From the NCBI RefSeq assembly GCF_009906835.1, contig NZ_CP047652.1, positions 381,001-445,000 on the forward strand: a stretch of 64,000 bases of DNA. Direction: 5' to 3'. Positions 49,284-60,044 of the stretch are shown piece by piece (within the stretch, counting starts at the first letter, position 1; the number at the start of each line of letters is the position of its first letter). The notes under the pieces are model-generated. The model did no database searches. It worked only from the letters and a program-made list of their open reading frames with translations, and was not told the DNA's origin. A program made the translations under genes and the position numbers. The DNA comes from Aristophania vespae. Lineage in GTDB: Bacteria; Pseudomonadota; Alphaproteobacteria; Acetobacterales; Acetobacteraceae.

Positions 49284-49592
49284 CTAAAAAGTAGAAAAAC
49301 TAAAGTTATTAATGGTGATGAAAGATTCAGACTGGAATATGTCCAAGTCCTCCTGTGGATCTGGGACAGATTTAGGTAAGTTCTTCTCGAATTTTTCGGT
49401 TATATGCAGAATGGCATTTTCTAAGAGCTTCAAATCATCTATATCAATTTGAGGGTTGTCTTGATATTCAGTAATTTCGTTGCGTACCCACTGAAGTAAT
49501 CCCAAAATTTTATTGCCCAAATCTGGGGTTTCTAGAGCCTGAGCAATACTAGATTTATTCCAAGAGGACGTGCTATCAGTACACTTAGCCAT
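49284..49592 (-). CDS. Small protein of cassette C
   Basis: A 102-residue acidic, helical protein with no family I recognise. The first 15 residues (TDS-S---KSS pattern) resemble the product at 49893-50114, but the rest differs. An inverted repeat TTTCTACTT/AAGTAGAAA (49269-49297) overlaps its 3' end and may terminate it. The ribosome site AAGGAA lies in the loop of a leader hairpin directly before the ATG. Confidence 0.55.
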   Translation of the reverse strand: MAKCTDSTSSWNKSSIAQALETPDLGNKILGLLQWVRNEITEYQDNPQIDIDDLKLLENAILHITEKFEKNLPKSVPDPQEDLDIFQSESFITINNFSFSTF

Positions 49593-49660
49593 TTGACTGA
49601 TTTCCTTGTTTTTTAGTCAATTGGTTAGGACCATGGCAGAGTGCTAGTCTGCTATGGTCC
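49593..49660 (-). promoter_or_regulatory. Structured 5' leader, cassette C
   Basis: Hairpin P1 (49628-49660) has arms GGACCATAGCAGA and TCTGCCATGGTCC, 12 of 13 paired, with the single A-C mismatch at the same place as in cassette A. Hairpin P2 (49593-49620) has stem TTGACT/AGTCAA and AAGGAA in the loop; the ATG follows at once. The shared promoter of the other cassettes is not evident here. Confidence 0.65.
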
Positions 49661-49892
49661 GTCTTATAGTAAAATATGTGTCCATAATATTTGAGCACAT
49701 CAAATATTATTTTTCACCTAATAAAATCATTTTAACAGCTAAAAAATTAAACATAAGGTCATTTTTTTATATTATTCAAAAGTTTCTTAAATATAAACAG
49801 GGCCGTCCCAGCTATAAAAAAAGTTAAGAACTACCATAACTCCTCTTACAGCTGAACTAAGGCATATAACAACTACCTGGCACTATCGCCTG

Positions 49893-50114
49893 TTAGGCAC
49901 CGCTCCTGCTAGGTGAGCAATAACTTAGTCTTTTAAATTCCTTTTGTTTAAAAGACGAAAGCAAAGCCGAGAGACCCTCTATTTGATGAAACATTGCCAG
50001 AATATTGCACAAATAGAAGAATAGTGTAGGTGTGTTATATAGTTTTACTGAATTTAATGGGGTAGAAGATTTTGATTTAGCGCGAGCAGACGCGCTATCA
50101 GTAAGGACGGGCAT
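49893..50114 (-). CDS. Small protein of cassette D
   Basis: A 73-residue protein of unknown family. The N terminus MPVLTDSASARAKS resembles that of cassette C, and the hydrophobic middle (TPTLFFYLCNILAMF) recalls cassettes A and B. Its 3' end overlaps a hairpin at 49877-49916 (ACCTGGCA/TGCTAGGT with an inner GCCT/AGGC). It may be an intact gene or a decaying one. Confidence 0.45.
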   Translation of the reverse strand: MPVLTDSASARAKSKSSTPLNSVKLYNTPTLFFYLCNILAMFHQIEGLSALLSSFKQKEFKRLSYCSPSRSGA

Positions 50115-50216
50115 TGACTGATTCCTTGTTTAGTCAACCAAATTGGGGCTGCTTGGAGTGCTAGTTCCGCTACAGCCTGCTCTTTTTGTTTACTCCCAAT
50201 AATTTATGTAAGTCAA
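50115..50216 (-). promoter_or_regulatory. Structured 5' leader and promoter, cassette D
   Basis: Minus strand: TTGACT (50211-50216), an 18-nt spacer, TAAACA, nine nt, then hairpin P1 (50147-50177; outer stem GGCTG/CAGCC, inner GGA/TCC, loop ACTAGCAC as in cassette C). P2 (50114-50137) has stem TTGACT/AGTCAA with AAGGAA in the loop; the last pair includes the A of the start codon. Confidence 0.6.
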
Positions 50217-50993
50217 GATTTTCTTTTACGTAATATTTTATTCTAAAGGAAAATTGAAGCGAAAGCTAAATATAACCCTATATATAAAAAGTTTTTTGTG
50301 TCTTATGATTCTTTTACTCGGAAGTTATAAACTTTAATTATTAATGTGGTTCAGTTCACTTTAGATATTTATTAATGAATAATTAAAAAATTTTGCATAT
50401 GATGGGTTTATATGGCGTATTAATTTATGAAAGTATATTTTAGTTAGAACAAAATTAAAATATATGTTCCTAGACAAAATTTTGTTAGAGTATACTTTTT
50501 AAGTAAATACTCTTCTGATTGCAGAAAATATAAGTGGATTCAAATTAATTTTCTAATAATGACTAAATTTTTTTGGATAAAATATAAATATTATTATATT
50601 TTTACATCTCTTATAGTAGAGGATCTTGGCCTTAAAGGGGATAATTTTTAATATTACCTGTATCACCATATTACAAAAAAAGCAACTTGATGCATAATTT
50701 AATCAGATCGTGAAAGTAATAGAATAAAATGCACACTAATTTTAGCAATGATTTTTTATTGTTTTTATGAAACGAAAAATCAAATATAGATAAATTTGTC
50801 TCAGAAAAACACGCTTTTGTTTGGGTTTAAGAAGCAGTCCTGATACTCAATTTTTTTATATCTGACATGTGCTTCAGTAATTTGGGGCTGAAAGCGGTTT
50901 GGTCCTGAAAGTCATAACATAACAGTTCTAGAGGGATTATAAATCTTTTACGATGTCACAAAAGCCCTACTTTTAAGGTTAATAGAATACAGA
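50217..50993. other. AT-rich non-coding region
   Basis: About 780 nt with no gene seen. Confidence 0.4.
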
Positions 50994-51065
50994 AAAATAT
51001 AGAGAAAACACTTTTCAAGCAAAGTTGTTTAGATGAATCCTTAAAAAGTGTTTTCTCTATATTTT
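50994..51065. terminator. Long perfect inverted repeat after the TonB receptor gene
   Basis: A 22-bp perfect stem (arms 50994-51015 and 51044-51065, core GAGAAAACACTTTT/AAAAGTGTTTTCTC) with a 28-nt loop, 42 nt past the receptor's stop. It is probably a terminator, though unusually long; it could also mark a lost element. Confidence 0.6.
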
Positions 51066-51106
51066 AAAGCAGATGGAGATCATAGTTTATTTTAAAGGTT
51101 ACATAT

Positions 51107-53287
51107 TTAAAATTCTCCTATAACTGAAAAATATGTACCGCGCCTCTGTCCATATTGCGCTTGGTAAATGCCGATGCCACTACCGTCATGAAGAGCATAT
51201 TTTTTATCAAAAAGATTTACGACATCCATACGTGCTTTGATTGTATGGTCCTTCACTAAGTGCAGAAAACTATATTGGTAGCCAATATTGAAAATGTCGT
51301 AAGGAGATTGTTTTCCTAAATTGGCAAAGCCCCTTCTTAAGCCATTTCCGTATAGGAAATCTATATAAGCAAGTTGGCGTTTTGTTTGCCATGCAAGTCC
51401 GGCGCTGGCTGTATATTTTCCCTGGTGGTCGAGGGTAACACCGCGTCTTTTAGCGTAATCAAGCTCTTCTTGGTCAAAGTGATATTGAGCTGAATTAATG
51501 TCACGGCCAAATGTTTTCACATAGGAAAAATTGCCAAAAACGCGCCACGGCCCAGAATGCCAGGAAATGCCAGCCTCGCTACCATAAACATGAGCGCGGC
51601 GATAGTTAAAGGGGGTCAAAATAATGGCTTGGCCGAATTGTCCAGAATCAAGAAGATTATGGGCCCATTTGCTAAAGGCATCGACGCTTATTTCTAAAGT
51701 GCGTGTAGGCGTAATAATGAAACCTGCATCAATATAGTGGGATTTCTCTACTTTGATTTTGTCATTCTTATGTGTTTCAGGTGCATTAGTTGTGTTTTCG
51801 TAAAGATCAATAGATCTAGAAGAAAGATATTGCGGCGAAGGCGGGGTGAAATAGCGCGCATAGCCAATATGGAAGGAAATTTTGCGGTTTGGTTTCCACA
51901 CAATATTGGCGCGGGGGCTGAGCTGATTATCATTTTTAAAAGAAGAGGCAAAATTGTCGTAACGTAAACCATAATTCAGGGTCAAAGTGCGTGTAATACG
52001 GAACTCGTCCTGAATATAGGCACTCGTTTCTGCTGCCCAATTTCCAGAATTATCAATTATACGACGTGGCTTTGACGAGATTGGTCTTTCATTTTCATCA
52101 ATTGGAAAAAGAAGCGTGTTTGTATCAAGTTTTTCGTCTGTATAGCGGCCTAAAAGGCCGAAACGCAAAATATGATCAGTTGCAATATCTAAGCTAAAGT
52201 CAGCTTGCATGCCCCCAGTTGTGAAATCGTTAATCTGCTTTTGTGCTACACCCTGATAAATGAGGTCACGAACATTATCGGGGTCATAAGCTATGCGTCC
52301 ATAGCGAAAATAAGGTGAGAGCTGGAATTGTAAATTCTCTCCTTCATATTGATAAGAGAGAATGCTGTAATAATTTTGCTCATTTTGGCGGTCTTTAAGG
52401 TAGCGCGAATTAAGATCGTGTTTGCTCCAATCATGTCCTTCCAAAGGGTAGGCAGGCTCAAGATTGGGGGTGTTAGGTAAATGGAAATCACCGTAAGAGA
52501 CGCTGGTAATAAGCGTCAGGCGATTAAGGTCATTTAGATGCCAGCTTAAGTAAGAAAATCCCTTGGCCTGTTGCGTTAGATCATGAATAGGTCGAAAAGA
52601 TGGAGTAGGGTTTTCAATACCAATTGTGTTGTGGTTATAGGAAAGACTAATAAAATAATCCAACTTTTCTCTTGTTCCACCTAACTGTAGAGACGGGATT
52701 ATGGTGTTGTAGCTACCTCCATAAAGAGAGAGTTCATTATGATTAAGGGCTGTGCCTTTTTTGGTAGTAATATCAACAATACCAGCCGTGCGCAGGCCAT
52801 ATTGAGCAGGTAATGTACCTGTTAATAAATTGAATGACTGTACAATACGTGTATCAAGCTCTTGTCCAAAACCCTGCAAGCTTTCTGGGAGCATAACGCC
52901 ATTTATACGGTACGTTAAATTACTATGCTCACCCCTTACGTGAACTTCACCGTGACCATCCTGCACCACTCCGGGCATGCGTAACATAACCTGACTAAAA
53001 GCAGCATTTTCACCCTGTGGAAGAGCCTCAATATCTTTTGATGTCAAATGATAAGACGTTGCGCCAGAGGAAGAAGGAAACTGTACACGCGATGGTGTAC
53101 CTGCCTTAACGATAATGTGCTCTTCGCGCGTAGAATTTTTCAGTCCTTCTCCATAAGAAAAGGTTGGTGTGACAAGCCCGAAAAAAAATGTTGGCCAAAA
53201 ATAAGAAGACCTGAGGGAAAAAGGTCTGAGTGGTTTAAAGCGAGAGGAAAAAATAACCAATCTCCCATAATCTAGAGCAGTGGACAC
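51107..53287 (-). CDS. TonB-dependent outer-membrane receptor
   Basis: 726 residues. After an N-terminal export region comes a plug domain (HLTSKDIEALPQGENAAFSQVMLRMPG, written here in parts: SKDIEALPQG, MLRMPGVVQDG, HVRGEHSNLTYRINGV). A beta barrel follows, ending in Phe (YFSVIGEF) as required for outer-membrane insertion. It imports a metal chelate or small nutrient using TonB energy; the substrate is unknown. GTG 53287 is the likely start. Confidence 0.85.
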   Translation of the reverse strand: MSTALDYGRLVIFSSRFKPLRPFSLRSSYFWPTFFFGLVTPTFSYGEGLKNSTREEHIIVKAGTPSRVQFPSSSGATSYHLTSKDIEALPQGENAAFSQVMLRMPGVVQDGHGEVHVRGEHSNLTYRINGVMLPESLQGFGQELDTRIVQSFNLLTGTLPAQYGLRTAGIVDITTKKGTALNHNELSLYGGSYNTIIPSLQLGGTREKLDYFISLSYNHNTIGIENPTPSFRPIHDLTQQAKGFSYLSWHLNDLNRLTLITSVSYGDFHLPNTPNLEPAYPLEGHDWSKHDLNSRYLKDRQNEQNYYSILSYQYEGENLQFQLSPYFRYGRIAYDPDNVRDLIYQGVAQKQINDFTTGGMQADFSLDIATDHILRFGLLGRYTDEKLDTNTLLFPIDENERPISSKPRRIIDNSGNWAAETSAYIQDEFRITRTLTLNYGLRYDNFASSFKNDNQLSPRANIVWKPNRKISFHIGYARYFTPPSPQYLSSRSIDLYENTTNAPETHKNDKIKVEKSHYIDAGFIITPTRTLEISVDAFSKWAHNLLDSGQFGQAIILTPFNYRRAHVYGSEAGISWHSGPWRVFGNFSYVKTFGRDINSAQYHFDQEELDYAKRRGVTLDHQGKYTASAGLAWQTKRQLAYIDFLYGNGLRRGFANLGKQSPYDIFNIGYQYSFLHLVKDHTIKARMDVVNLFDKKYALHDGSGIGIYQAQYGQRRGTYFSVIGEF

Positions 53288-53364
53288 ATAGAACGGGAAG
53301 ATAGCAGAAGCCGTAATTTAAAGGATAGTTAAATATAATAAAAATTTCGCTATCAAAATTATTT

Positions 53365-54827
53365 CTAGAAAATCTGAACGTGGCTTTTAAAGCCGAGCAT
53401 TGCGGCATCACGAAGATTATGTTGCCCATTAGGGTGGAAGTAATATTCAAAAAGTGGGGTGAAAAAGACACCACGCATGACATGAATAGAGTAATTAACT
53501 TCCAAAATCATAGTGCGATATTGAATGCCCGTAGCATGGTAAGGCAGGGTTTTATTATTAGCCTTTAATAAGCGTTCCGAACGTATAACGCCGGGGGCAA
53601 TTTTTGTGTAACTAAAGCCAAGTCCAAATGTATCATGTGGTCTTGAATAAAACATGCCCCGACTGAGGATGGCTCCATAAACTTCATATTCGCGCAGAGA
53701 TATTCGGGGGTCATTATAAATGGCTCCCCATAGGCCTGTCAGGCCGCTATCTTTAGCTTTGTATGTAAGAAAACGCTGGTCAAACATAGCCCAGACAGAC
53801 CATGAAACACCATGCACTTTCTGTGGGCGTCCTGTTTCAACATAAGGATTGTGATGGTCGTCATAATAAGTATCAGGGCTATTTGTCCTAAAAGCCTGTC
53901 CACCTATTTTATAATGGCCTGGCAATGTACCGTGAGCAAAGCTGGGTTCCCATGCGGCTTCTAACGGGACGGCATAGCCAATGATATTGGCGCCATTAAA
54001 TTTAAAGCCTGTTCGGTGCTGGACTACCCTGTAGATCCCATCTTCAATGGGGTAGAGACCAGCCTGAATATATATATGATCTACAGGGCGACCACGAACG
54101 CGCAGCCCCATGTAGCGGCAGGGTATCCAGCAACATAATTTGTTTCTGTAATGGCTTTGGGACGACCGCAAAAACTATTATTTTGAAAATTACAAAAAAG
54201 CGGACTGGCAGCAAAATCTGAAAGTTCAGCCATGCGTCCTGCTGCAATGGCTAATTTGCCATTTAAAACAGTTTCTTCTCCATAGGCATAAACAAGATGG
54301 ACAACAACATTGCCTCCACCTCCATAATCTTCTGATGAATGATTCATCCAGTCACCAAACATGCGATTAGCTGTTGTGCCATAGCGCCCTACAGTGACCA
54401 TATGGGTTGCAAAGCCTTTTAGTCCTGCCAGTTTTTCCCAGTCTGCATCAAGTTGCATTGAATATTGACCTGCATTGCTTGAACCCTGTTTATAATTTTC
54501 GAAAAGTTTACTTCCTTTGGTGGGTGGAGTGATGGCGCCCGCAAATTCATTGGTATTGTCTAGTAGAAAATTAATACCCTGTTTACGAAGCCATCGCGTA
54601 ACCGGATTGGGTAACAAGGCTTCAGGATGAGAAAAAGAAGGGACGCTCGAAGGGGCAGGTTTTTCAGAAATGGGGGATGATGTCACAGTTTTTGCAAAAG
54701 AAATTTCAGTGACAGGATCCTGCGTTTGGCCATAGCTATAGGGGATGATGCTTAGGAGCAAAGCCGTCAGAAAAGCTTTGCTTTTCCAGTGTAAAATTTT
54801 CGGGAAACTAAAATATGGAATAATCAT
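53365..54827 (-). pseudogene. OprB-type carbohydrate porin, frameshifted
   Basis: The N-terminal frame has a signal peptide and NPVTRWLRKQGINFLLDNTNEFAG, to NYVAGYPAATWG. Adding one base at the C run 54106-54109 continues LRVRGRPVDHIYIQAGLYP to the terminal GFKSHVQIF, ending in Phe. One base is missing. OprB porins pass sugars across the outer membrane. It lies 11 nt after gntP in the same operon. Confidence 0.85.
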
Positions 54828-54838
54828 AAAATTTAGTT

Positions 54839-56181
54839 TCAGCTTATAATAAGAGACGCCAGCAGGCAGAAAATTAAACCAAAAACAGCAATCAAGGTTT
54901 CCAGAACCGACCAGGTTTTAAGGGTTTGTGTTACAGTAAGGCCCAAATATTCTTTGATTTGCCAAAACCCGGCATCATTCATAGGGCCAAAGGCTACAGA
55001 TCCTGCACCAGTTGCAATGACCATTAATTCGGGTGAGACATTTGTGCTATGGGCTAAAATTGGCCCCATAATACTGGCAGCTGTGGCCGTTGCGACAGTG
55101 GCAGAACCCGATGCAAGGCGGACAATGACGGCAAGTAACCACCCTAAAATAAGAAGTGGCATATGATAGCCCAAAGCCGTTTCTGTAATGGCGTGAGAAA
55201 CGCCACTATCAATCAAAACGCGCCCAAAACCACCACCGGCACCTACAAGTAACATAATAAGGGCTGTTGGAGCTAAGCTTTCATTGGTAAAGCGTAAAAT
55301 TGTCTCTCTTGAAAAGCCACGTGCTGTTCCTAAAACATAAAAAGAAAGAATAGTCGCAACGCCAAGGGCAATATCTGTATTGCCAATAAAATGAAGAGTA
55401 GAATTTATTTTACTATGTGGTGGGCTGACAAGATTAGCAGTTGAACCGATAAGCATTAAAATTACCGGCAGCATAATCGTAAAAACAGTGATAAAAAAAC
55501 CGGGCAATTTCTTGGTGGGTTCTGATTTAACAAACAAATCAGCCATAGCATTATGCCCCGTTAGGGGAACACGAGCCGCCGCAAATCTGCCAAAAAGAGG
55601 CCCCGCAATTATTGCTACGGGGGTGCCTATGAGAATACCAAACATAATTGTTTTTCCCATATCGGCATTATAGGCTGATAGGGCTAAAAGTGTGGCTGGG
55701 TGAGGTGGAAGCAATCCGTGCGTTACTGAGAGGGCAGCCCCCATTGGAAGGGCTACACGTAATAATGGTGTTTCAGTGCGGGCAGCCAAAACATAAGCAA
55801 GTGGAATCAGTAAAACAAACCCGATCTCAAAAAAGACCGGCAAACCAACTAACAGGCCTATAACCATCATTGCCCAGTCAATGCGTTTTCTTCCGGCAAT
55901 TTGCGAGATTGTAAGCGCAATACAGTCAGCCCGCCTGATTCAGTGAGCATTTTGCCAAGCATTGTGCCTAGTGCGATTACGGGGCCCACATGCCCGAGCA
56001 CATGTCCGACACCGTCTTCAAAAGAACCAATGACCTTCTCGGCAGGCATACCGGCTAGAAGAGCTAGGGCAATGGAAACAGTAAAAAGGACGATAAAAGG
56101 ATTTATTTTAAAACGACTAATACAGATAACGAGTGCTAAAATAGCTGCCGTCACTAAGAGGATAGCGAAAAAAGTACTCAC
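54839..56181 (-). pseudogene. gntP: Gluconate permease GntP, frameshifted
   Basis: The first frame reads from MSTFFAILLV to GKMLTESGGLTVLR. Adding one base near 55911-55918 continues LTISQIAGRKRIDWAMMVIG to the end, giving a full GntP of about 447 residues with the VGLPVFFEIGFVLLIPL motif. One base is missing. Role: proton-coupled gluconate uptake, fitting with the OprB porin in the same operon. Confidence 0.85.
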
Positions 56182-56310
56182 CCAGAATAATCCTTCAAAA
56201 TAACTTTCGGGAATGAAAGAAATTTTGGCAGAATATTACTTTGGCCTTAAAATAATTTTAAAATAAAATTATAGTATAATTGTAACAGGTTAAATTATGT
56301 CGACGTTATC

Positions 56311-57228
56311 TTAAGATAAGGTGAGCACATTACGGTGCTTATGTCCTGAAAGATGCTCTTCTTTAGCAATTTTTTCTGGTTCAACATGAATATGAATAGA
56401 CGCTGAGCCTAGATATTTTCGAATAGCTGATTCAATGTGGTCGCATATATCATGTGCTTCGGTAATTGACATGTGGTCGTCAACAACAAGATGGAACTCC
56501 ACAAAATAAAGCGCTCCAACTTTGCGCATTCTTAAATCATGTGCCTCAAGAGCGCCTTCACCTTTTTCTGTGATAATCTTAAAAACTTTTTCTATAAGTT
56601 CAGGCGCAGGGGCTTCATCCATAAGGCCTTTCATCGAATGACGCATCATGCCAAAGCCTGTCCAGAGGACATTGAGGGCAACCAGAATTGATAGAAGGGG
56701 ATCAATCCAGAGCCAGTGTAAAAGCGGTATGAGAGAGACACCAATCACAAGAGCCAGACTTGCCCACACATCGGACTGAACATGTGCCCCGGCAGATAAT
56801 AAGGCCTGTGAATCATATTTGCGGCCAATTATGATCATGATGCGTGCCCAGATAAAATTGACCATACCTGCAAACGCATTCAGAAAAACACCAATAAATG
56901 GCTCTTTAAGAGAACTGGGATGTAAAAAATCATAACAGGCAATTAAGAAAATACCGATTGCTGTTAAGACAACCAATATACCTTCAATAATGGCCCATAA
57001 ATATTCGGCTTTGCCATGCCCGTAAGGATGGTTCTCATCAGCTGGCTGAGCGGCAATATTAACTGCCCACAGCGTGCCAATGGCTGCGATGACATTAAGA
57101 ATTGTTTCAATGGCGTCGGCTAACAGAGCGCTAGAGTGAGAAACATAATAGGCGCTATATTTTATGGCCAGAACAATGAGGCTAATAAGAATAGATAAAC
57201 GTGCAATATTTTGGCGAAGAGGTGTCAT
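56311..57228 (-). CDS. Cation diffusion facilitator transporter
   Basis: 305 residues, six membrane segments. Metal-binding LLADAIETILN (D-x3 pattern in segment 2), HPYGHGKAEY between segments, and HVQSDVWAS in segment 5. The C-terminal ferredoxin-like domain has HDLRMRKVGALYFVEFHLVVD and HIHVEPE. It exports divalent metals (Fe, Zn or Mn). It starts 20 nt after the second facilitator gene, probably in one operon. Confidence 0.87.
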   Translation of the reverse strand: MTPLRQNIARLSILISLIVLAIKYSAYYVSHSSALLADAIETILNVIAAIGTLWAVNIAAQPADENHPYGHGKAEYLWAIIEGILVVLTAIGIFLIACYDFLHPSSLKEPFIGVFLNAFAGMVNFIWARIMIIIGRKYDSQALLSAGAHVQSDVWASLALVIGVSLIPLLHWLWIDPLLSILVALNVLWTGFGMMRHSMKGLMDEAPAPELIEKVFKIITEKGEGALEAHDLRMRKVGALYFVEFHLVVDDHMSITEAHDICDHIESAIRKYLGSASIHIHVEPEKIAKEEHLSGHKHRNVLTLS

Positions 57229-57248
57229 TATGGGTTTAAAACGTCAAT

Positions 57249-58301
57249 TTAATGAGAATGGCTATGGTGAGTTTCATTTAAGGGCTCACAATTTTCATTG
57301 AGGCAATGCGGTGTCCTGTCTTCTATTTGGAAGGTTGGGTGCTGAATTGCAAAGCGTTTTCTAAGCAGTTCATTGGCCTGATTAATAATCTGGCGTGTTT
57401 GTTTAATGAGCTGGTGGGCAGATGGTTCAGGTACGATCGTCTCTGGCACAATATGAACCGTCAATGCTGTTTCAGTCGTGCTCATTGGCCATATATGGAG
57501 GTGGTGAAGATCAGCAATTTCAGGCAGTTCCTTTAGCGCATTTGCCACCTCTTCGGTGTTAATGGAAGCGGGAACACCATCAAGGGCGAGATTAAGCGAT
57601 TGTGTTAAAAGTGACCAAGTTGCCCAAATAATGGCAAAGGAAACAATCAGGCTCACAATAGGATCGATAATGTTAAAGCCTGTCCAGGAAATGGCAAAAC
57701 CAGCAATCACGACACTCAAGGCCATTACGGCATCCGATGCCATATGCAAAAAGGCCCCGCGCATATTAAGATCGTGTTTAGACCCTTTTACAAACAGCCA
57801 GGCTGTAAGGCCGTTAACAATAATACCGATAAAAGCAACCAGACTAACGGTTGGGCCATGAACAGTGTCAGGGGTGATAAGATGTAAAATCGCCTCCCAT
57901 ACAATACCGCCAGTCACTAAAAGCAAAATAACAGCATTACCTAGAGCCGTTAAAATCGTGGCGCGTTTCAAGCCATAGGTGAATCGGCCTGAAGGAGCAC
58001 GCTTAGCTAAAATCTGGGCAAACCAAGCGGCTGCCAGTCCTAAAATATCAGAAAGATTATGCCCTGCATCAGCAAGAAGCGAAAGTGAATGAGCCCAAAC
58101 ACCCCATATGGTTTCTGCTATGACATAGGCAGAATTAAGCGCAATACCTATTGCGAACACAGCTCCGAAAGAATCGGGAGCATGAACATGATGATGTCCA
58201 AAGCCACCATGATGATGGCCTTCGTGACTATGCTCATCATGAGCATGATGGTCATGTCCGTGATGGTGATTATGGTCTTTAGAGTGTGAATGATGGCTCA
58301 T
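57249..58301 (-). CDS. CzcD/ZitB-type zinc exporter
   Basis: 350 residues. A His-rich tail covers residues 3-41 and a second one is at the C terminus. LLADAGHNLSD in segment 2 and HMASDAVMA in segment 5 form the HD-HD zinc site typical of ZitB. The C-terminal domain has LHHLHIWPMSTTETALTVH. Exports Zn, Co or Cd from the cytosol. Confidence 0.88.
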   Translation of the reverse strand: MSHHSHSKDHNHHHGHDHHAHDEHSHEGHHHGGFGHHHVHAPDSFGAVFAIGIALNSAYVIAETIWGVWAHSLSLLADAGHNLSDILGLAAAWFAQILAKRAPSGRFTYGLKRATILTALGNAVILLLVTGGIVWEAILHLITPDTVHGPTVSLVAFIGIIVNGLTAWLFVKGSKHDLNMRGAFLHMASDAVMALSVVIAGFAISWTGFNIIDPIVSLIVSFAIIWATWSLLTQSLNLALDGVPASINTEEVANALKELPEIADLHHLHIWPMSTTETALTVHIVPETIVPEPSAHQLIKQTRQIINQANELLRKRFAIQHPTFQIEDRTPHCLNENCEPLNETHHSHSH

Positions 58302-58432
58302 AAAATAGGGTGATACTCTAAGAAGGTGGTTCGAGGTAAGAAAAAACTGTTTACACCAGCGAGATTATTATAAAATAAAGCCTCATAAAGATTATTATCC
58401 CTCAAAAACGTTTAAAAGATAAAGAGTTTTCA

Positions 58433-60043
58433 GTGCTTCGCTTAACCAATCTCCGTTTAGTTTTAGATCATTCTTCCGAGGCACTAAAAACCGCCATCCT
58501 CGAACGTTTGGGGATTGATAGTCAGGATTTGGAAGAATTTCATATTTTTCGCCGCGGGCACGATGCTCGTAAAAGGGGCGATATTCATTTTGTTTATACG
58601 ATAGATTGTAAGGTAAAAAACGAAGAGACTCTTTTAAATCGTTTTAAAGAAGATGCTCACGTTAATATCACGCCTGATATGAGTTGGGCTCCTCCGCAGC
58701 TTCCTAAAGCAGAGATTAGAACAAGGCCGGTTGTTATAGGGGCAGGTCCCTGTGGGCTTCTTGCGGCACTGACTTTGGCTCAGGCAGGGCTTAAGCCCAT
58801 AATTTTAGAACGGGGACGCGATGTGAGATCGCGTACGGTTGATACATTTGCGCTGTGGCGTAAGTCCCTTTTTACCGCTGAAAGTAATGTGCAATTTGGC
58901 GAAGGCGGAGCGGGAACTTTTTCAGATGGAAAGCTTTATTCAGGAATATCTGATCCCAGACATTTAGGACGTAAAGTACTAGAAGAATTTGTCAAAGCAG
59001 GGGCGCCTGAAGAGATTTTAATGCTGTCTAAGCCTCATATAGGTACATTTCGCTTAGTAACAGTTGTGCAATCTCTTCGTGCACAAATCGAAGCTTTGGG
59101 TGGTGAGTATCGTTTCGAAACCCGCGTAGATGGTTTTGAACTCCAGGGTGAGGGTGCTTCTCGCAAGATAAAAGCACTTCATCTTTCAACAGGCGAAATA
59201 TTAGCTGCTGAGCGTGTGATTTTAGCAGTGGGACATTCTGCTAGAGATAGTTTTGAGGTGCTTCATGCCTTGGGTGTTTCAATGCAGGCCAAACCTTTTT
59301 CAATTGGGGTGAGAATTGAGCATCCGCAGTCTTTGATTGATGTTGCGCGCTTTGGAGCACAGGCTGGGCATAAATTATTGGGAGCGGCAGATTATAAGTT
59401 GGTCCATCATGCATCTACAGGGCGGGGTGTTTATTCATTTTGTATGTGTCCGGGTGGTCAGGTTGTGGCAGCGACTTCAGAAGAGGGGCAGGTTGTCACA
59501 AACGGCATGAGCCAATATTCAAGGGCTGAGCGCAATGCGAATAGCGGCATTGTGGTTGAAGTAAAACCTGAGATAGACTTCCCCAAAGATGACGTTCTGG
59601 CTGCAATTGCTTTTCAGCGTAAATGGGAAAAAGCTGCCTTTCAGGCCGGGGGTGGAAATTACAAAGCGCCAGCCCAAACTGTTGGAGATTTTCTTGCCGG
59701 GCGGGCCTCAACAAATTTGGGAAGGGTTGTGCCTTCATATCAGCCAGGTGTTACGCCAACCGATTTAAGGCTTTGTCTGCCTGATTTTGTTACTGAGAGC
59801 ATAAAAGAAGCCTTACCCCTTTTTGACCGTAAAATTAAAGGTTTCACGATGGATGAAGCCGTTATGACGGGGGTAGAAACACGCACGTCTTCTCCTATAC
59901 GGATTACAAGAGATAAAACAGGTCAAAGCCTTAATGTGCGGGGCCTTTTTCCTGCTGGGGAAGGTGCTGGCTATGCAGGAGGAATCCTCTCAGCGGCTAT
60001 TGATGGCATCAGAGCTGCTGAGTGGTTGGCTGCAAGTCTCTAG
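58433..60043 (+). CDS. FAD-dependent oxidoreductase (COG2509 type)
   Basis: 536 residues. An N-terminal 95-residue domain of the type found in this family precedes the FAD motif VVIGAGPCGLLAA (about 100). QFGEGGAGTFSDGKLYSG follows, and the FAD-closing segment GLFPAGEGAGYAGGILSAAIDG is at the end. Substrate unknown. GTG 58433 is the start. Divergent from the zinc exporter. Confidence 0.85.
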   Translation: MLRLTNLRLVLDHSSEALKTAILERLGIDSQDLEEFHIFRRGHDARKRGDIHFVYTIDCKVKNEETLLNRFKEDAHVNITPDMSWAPPQLPKAEIRTRPVVIGAGPCGLLAALTLAQAGLKPIILERGRDVRSRTVDTFALWRKSLFTAESNVQFGEGGAGTFSDGKLYSGISDPRHLGRKVLEEFVKAGAPEEILMLSKPHIGTFRLVTVVQSLRAQIEALGGEYRFETRVDGFELQGEGASRKIKALHLSTGEILAAERVILAVGHSARDSFEVLHALGVSMQAKPFSIGVRIEHPQSLIDVARFGAQAGHKLLGAADYKLVHHASTGRGVYSFCMCPGGQVVAATSEEGQVVTNGMSQYSRAERNANSGIVVEVKPEIDFPKDDVLAAIAFQRKWEKAAFQAGGGNYKAPAQTVGDFLAGRASTNLGRVVPSYQPGVTPTDLRLCLPDFVTESIKEALPLFDRKIKGFTMDEAVMTGVETRTSSPIRITRDKTGQSLNVRGLFPAGEGAGYAGGILSAAIDGIRAAEWLAASL

Positions 60044-60044
60044 C

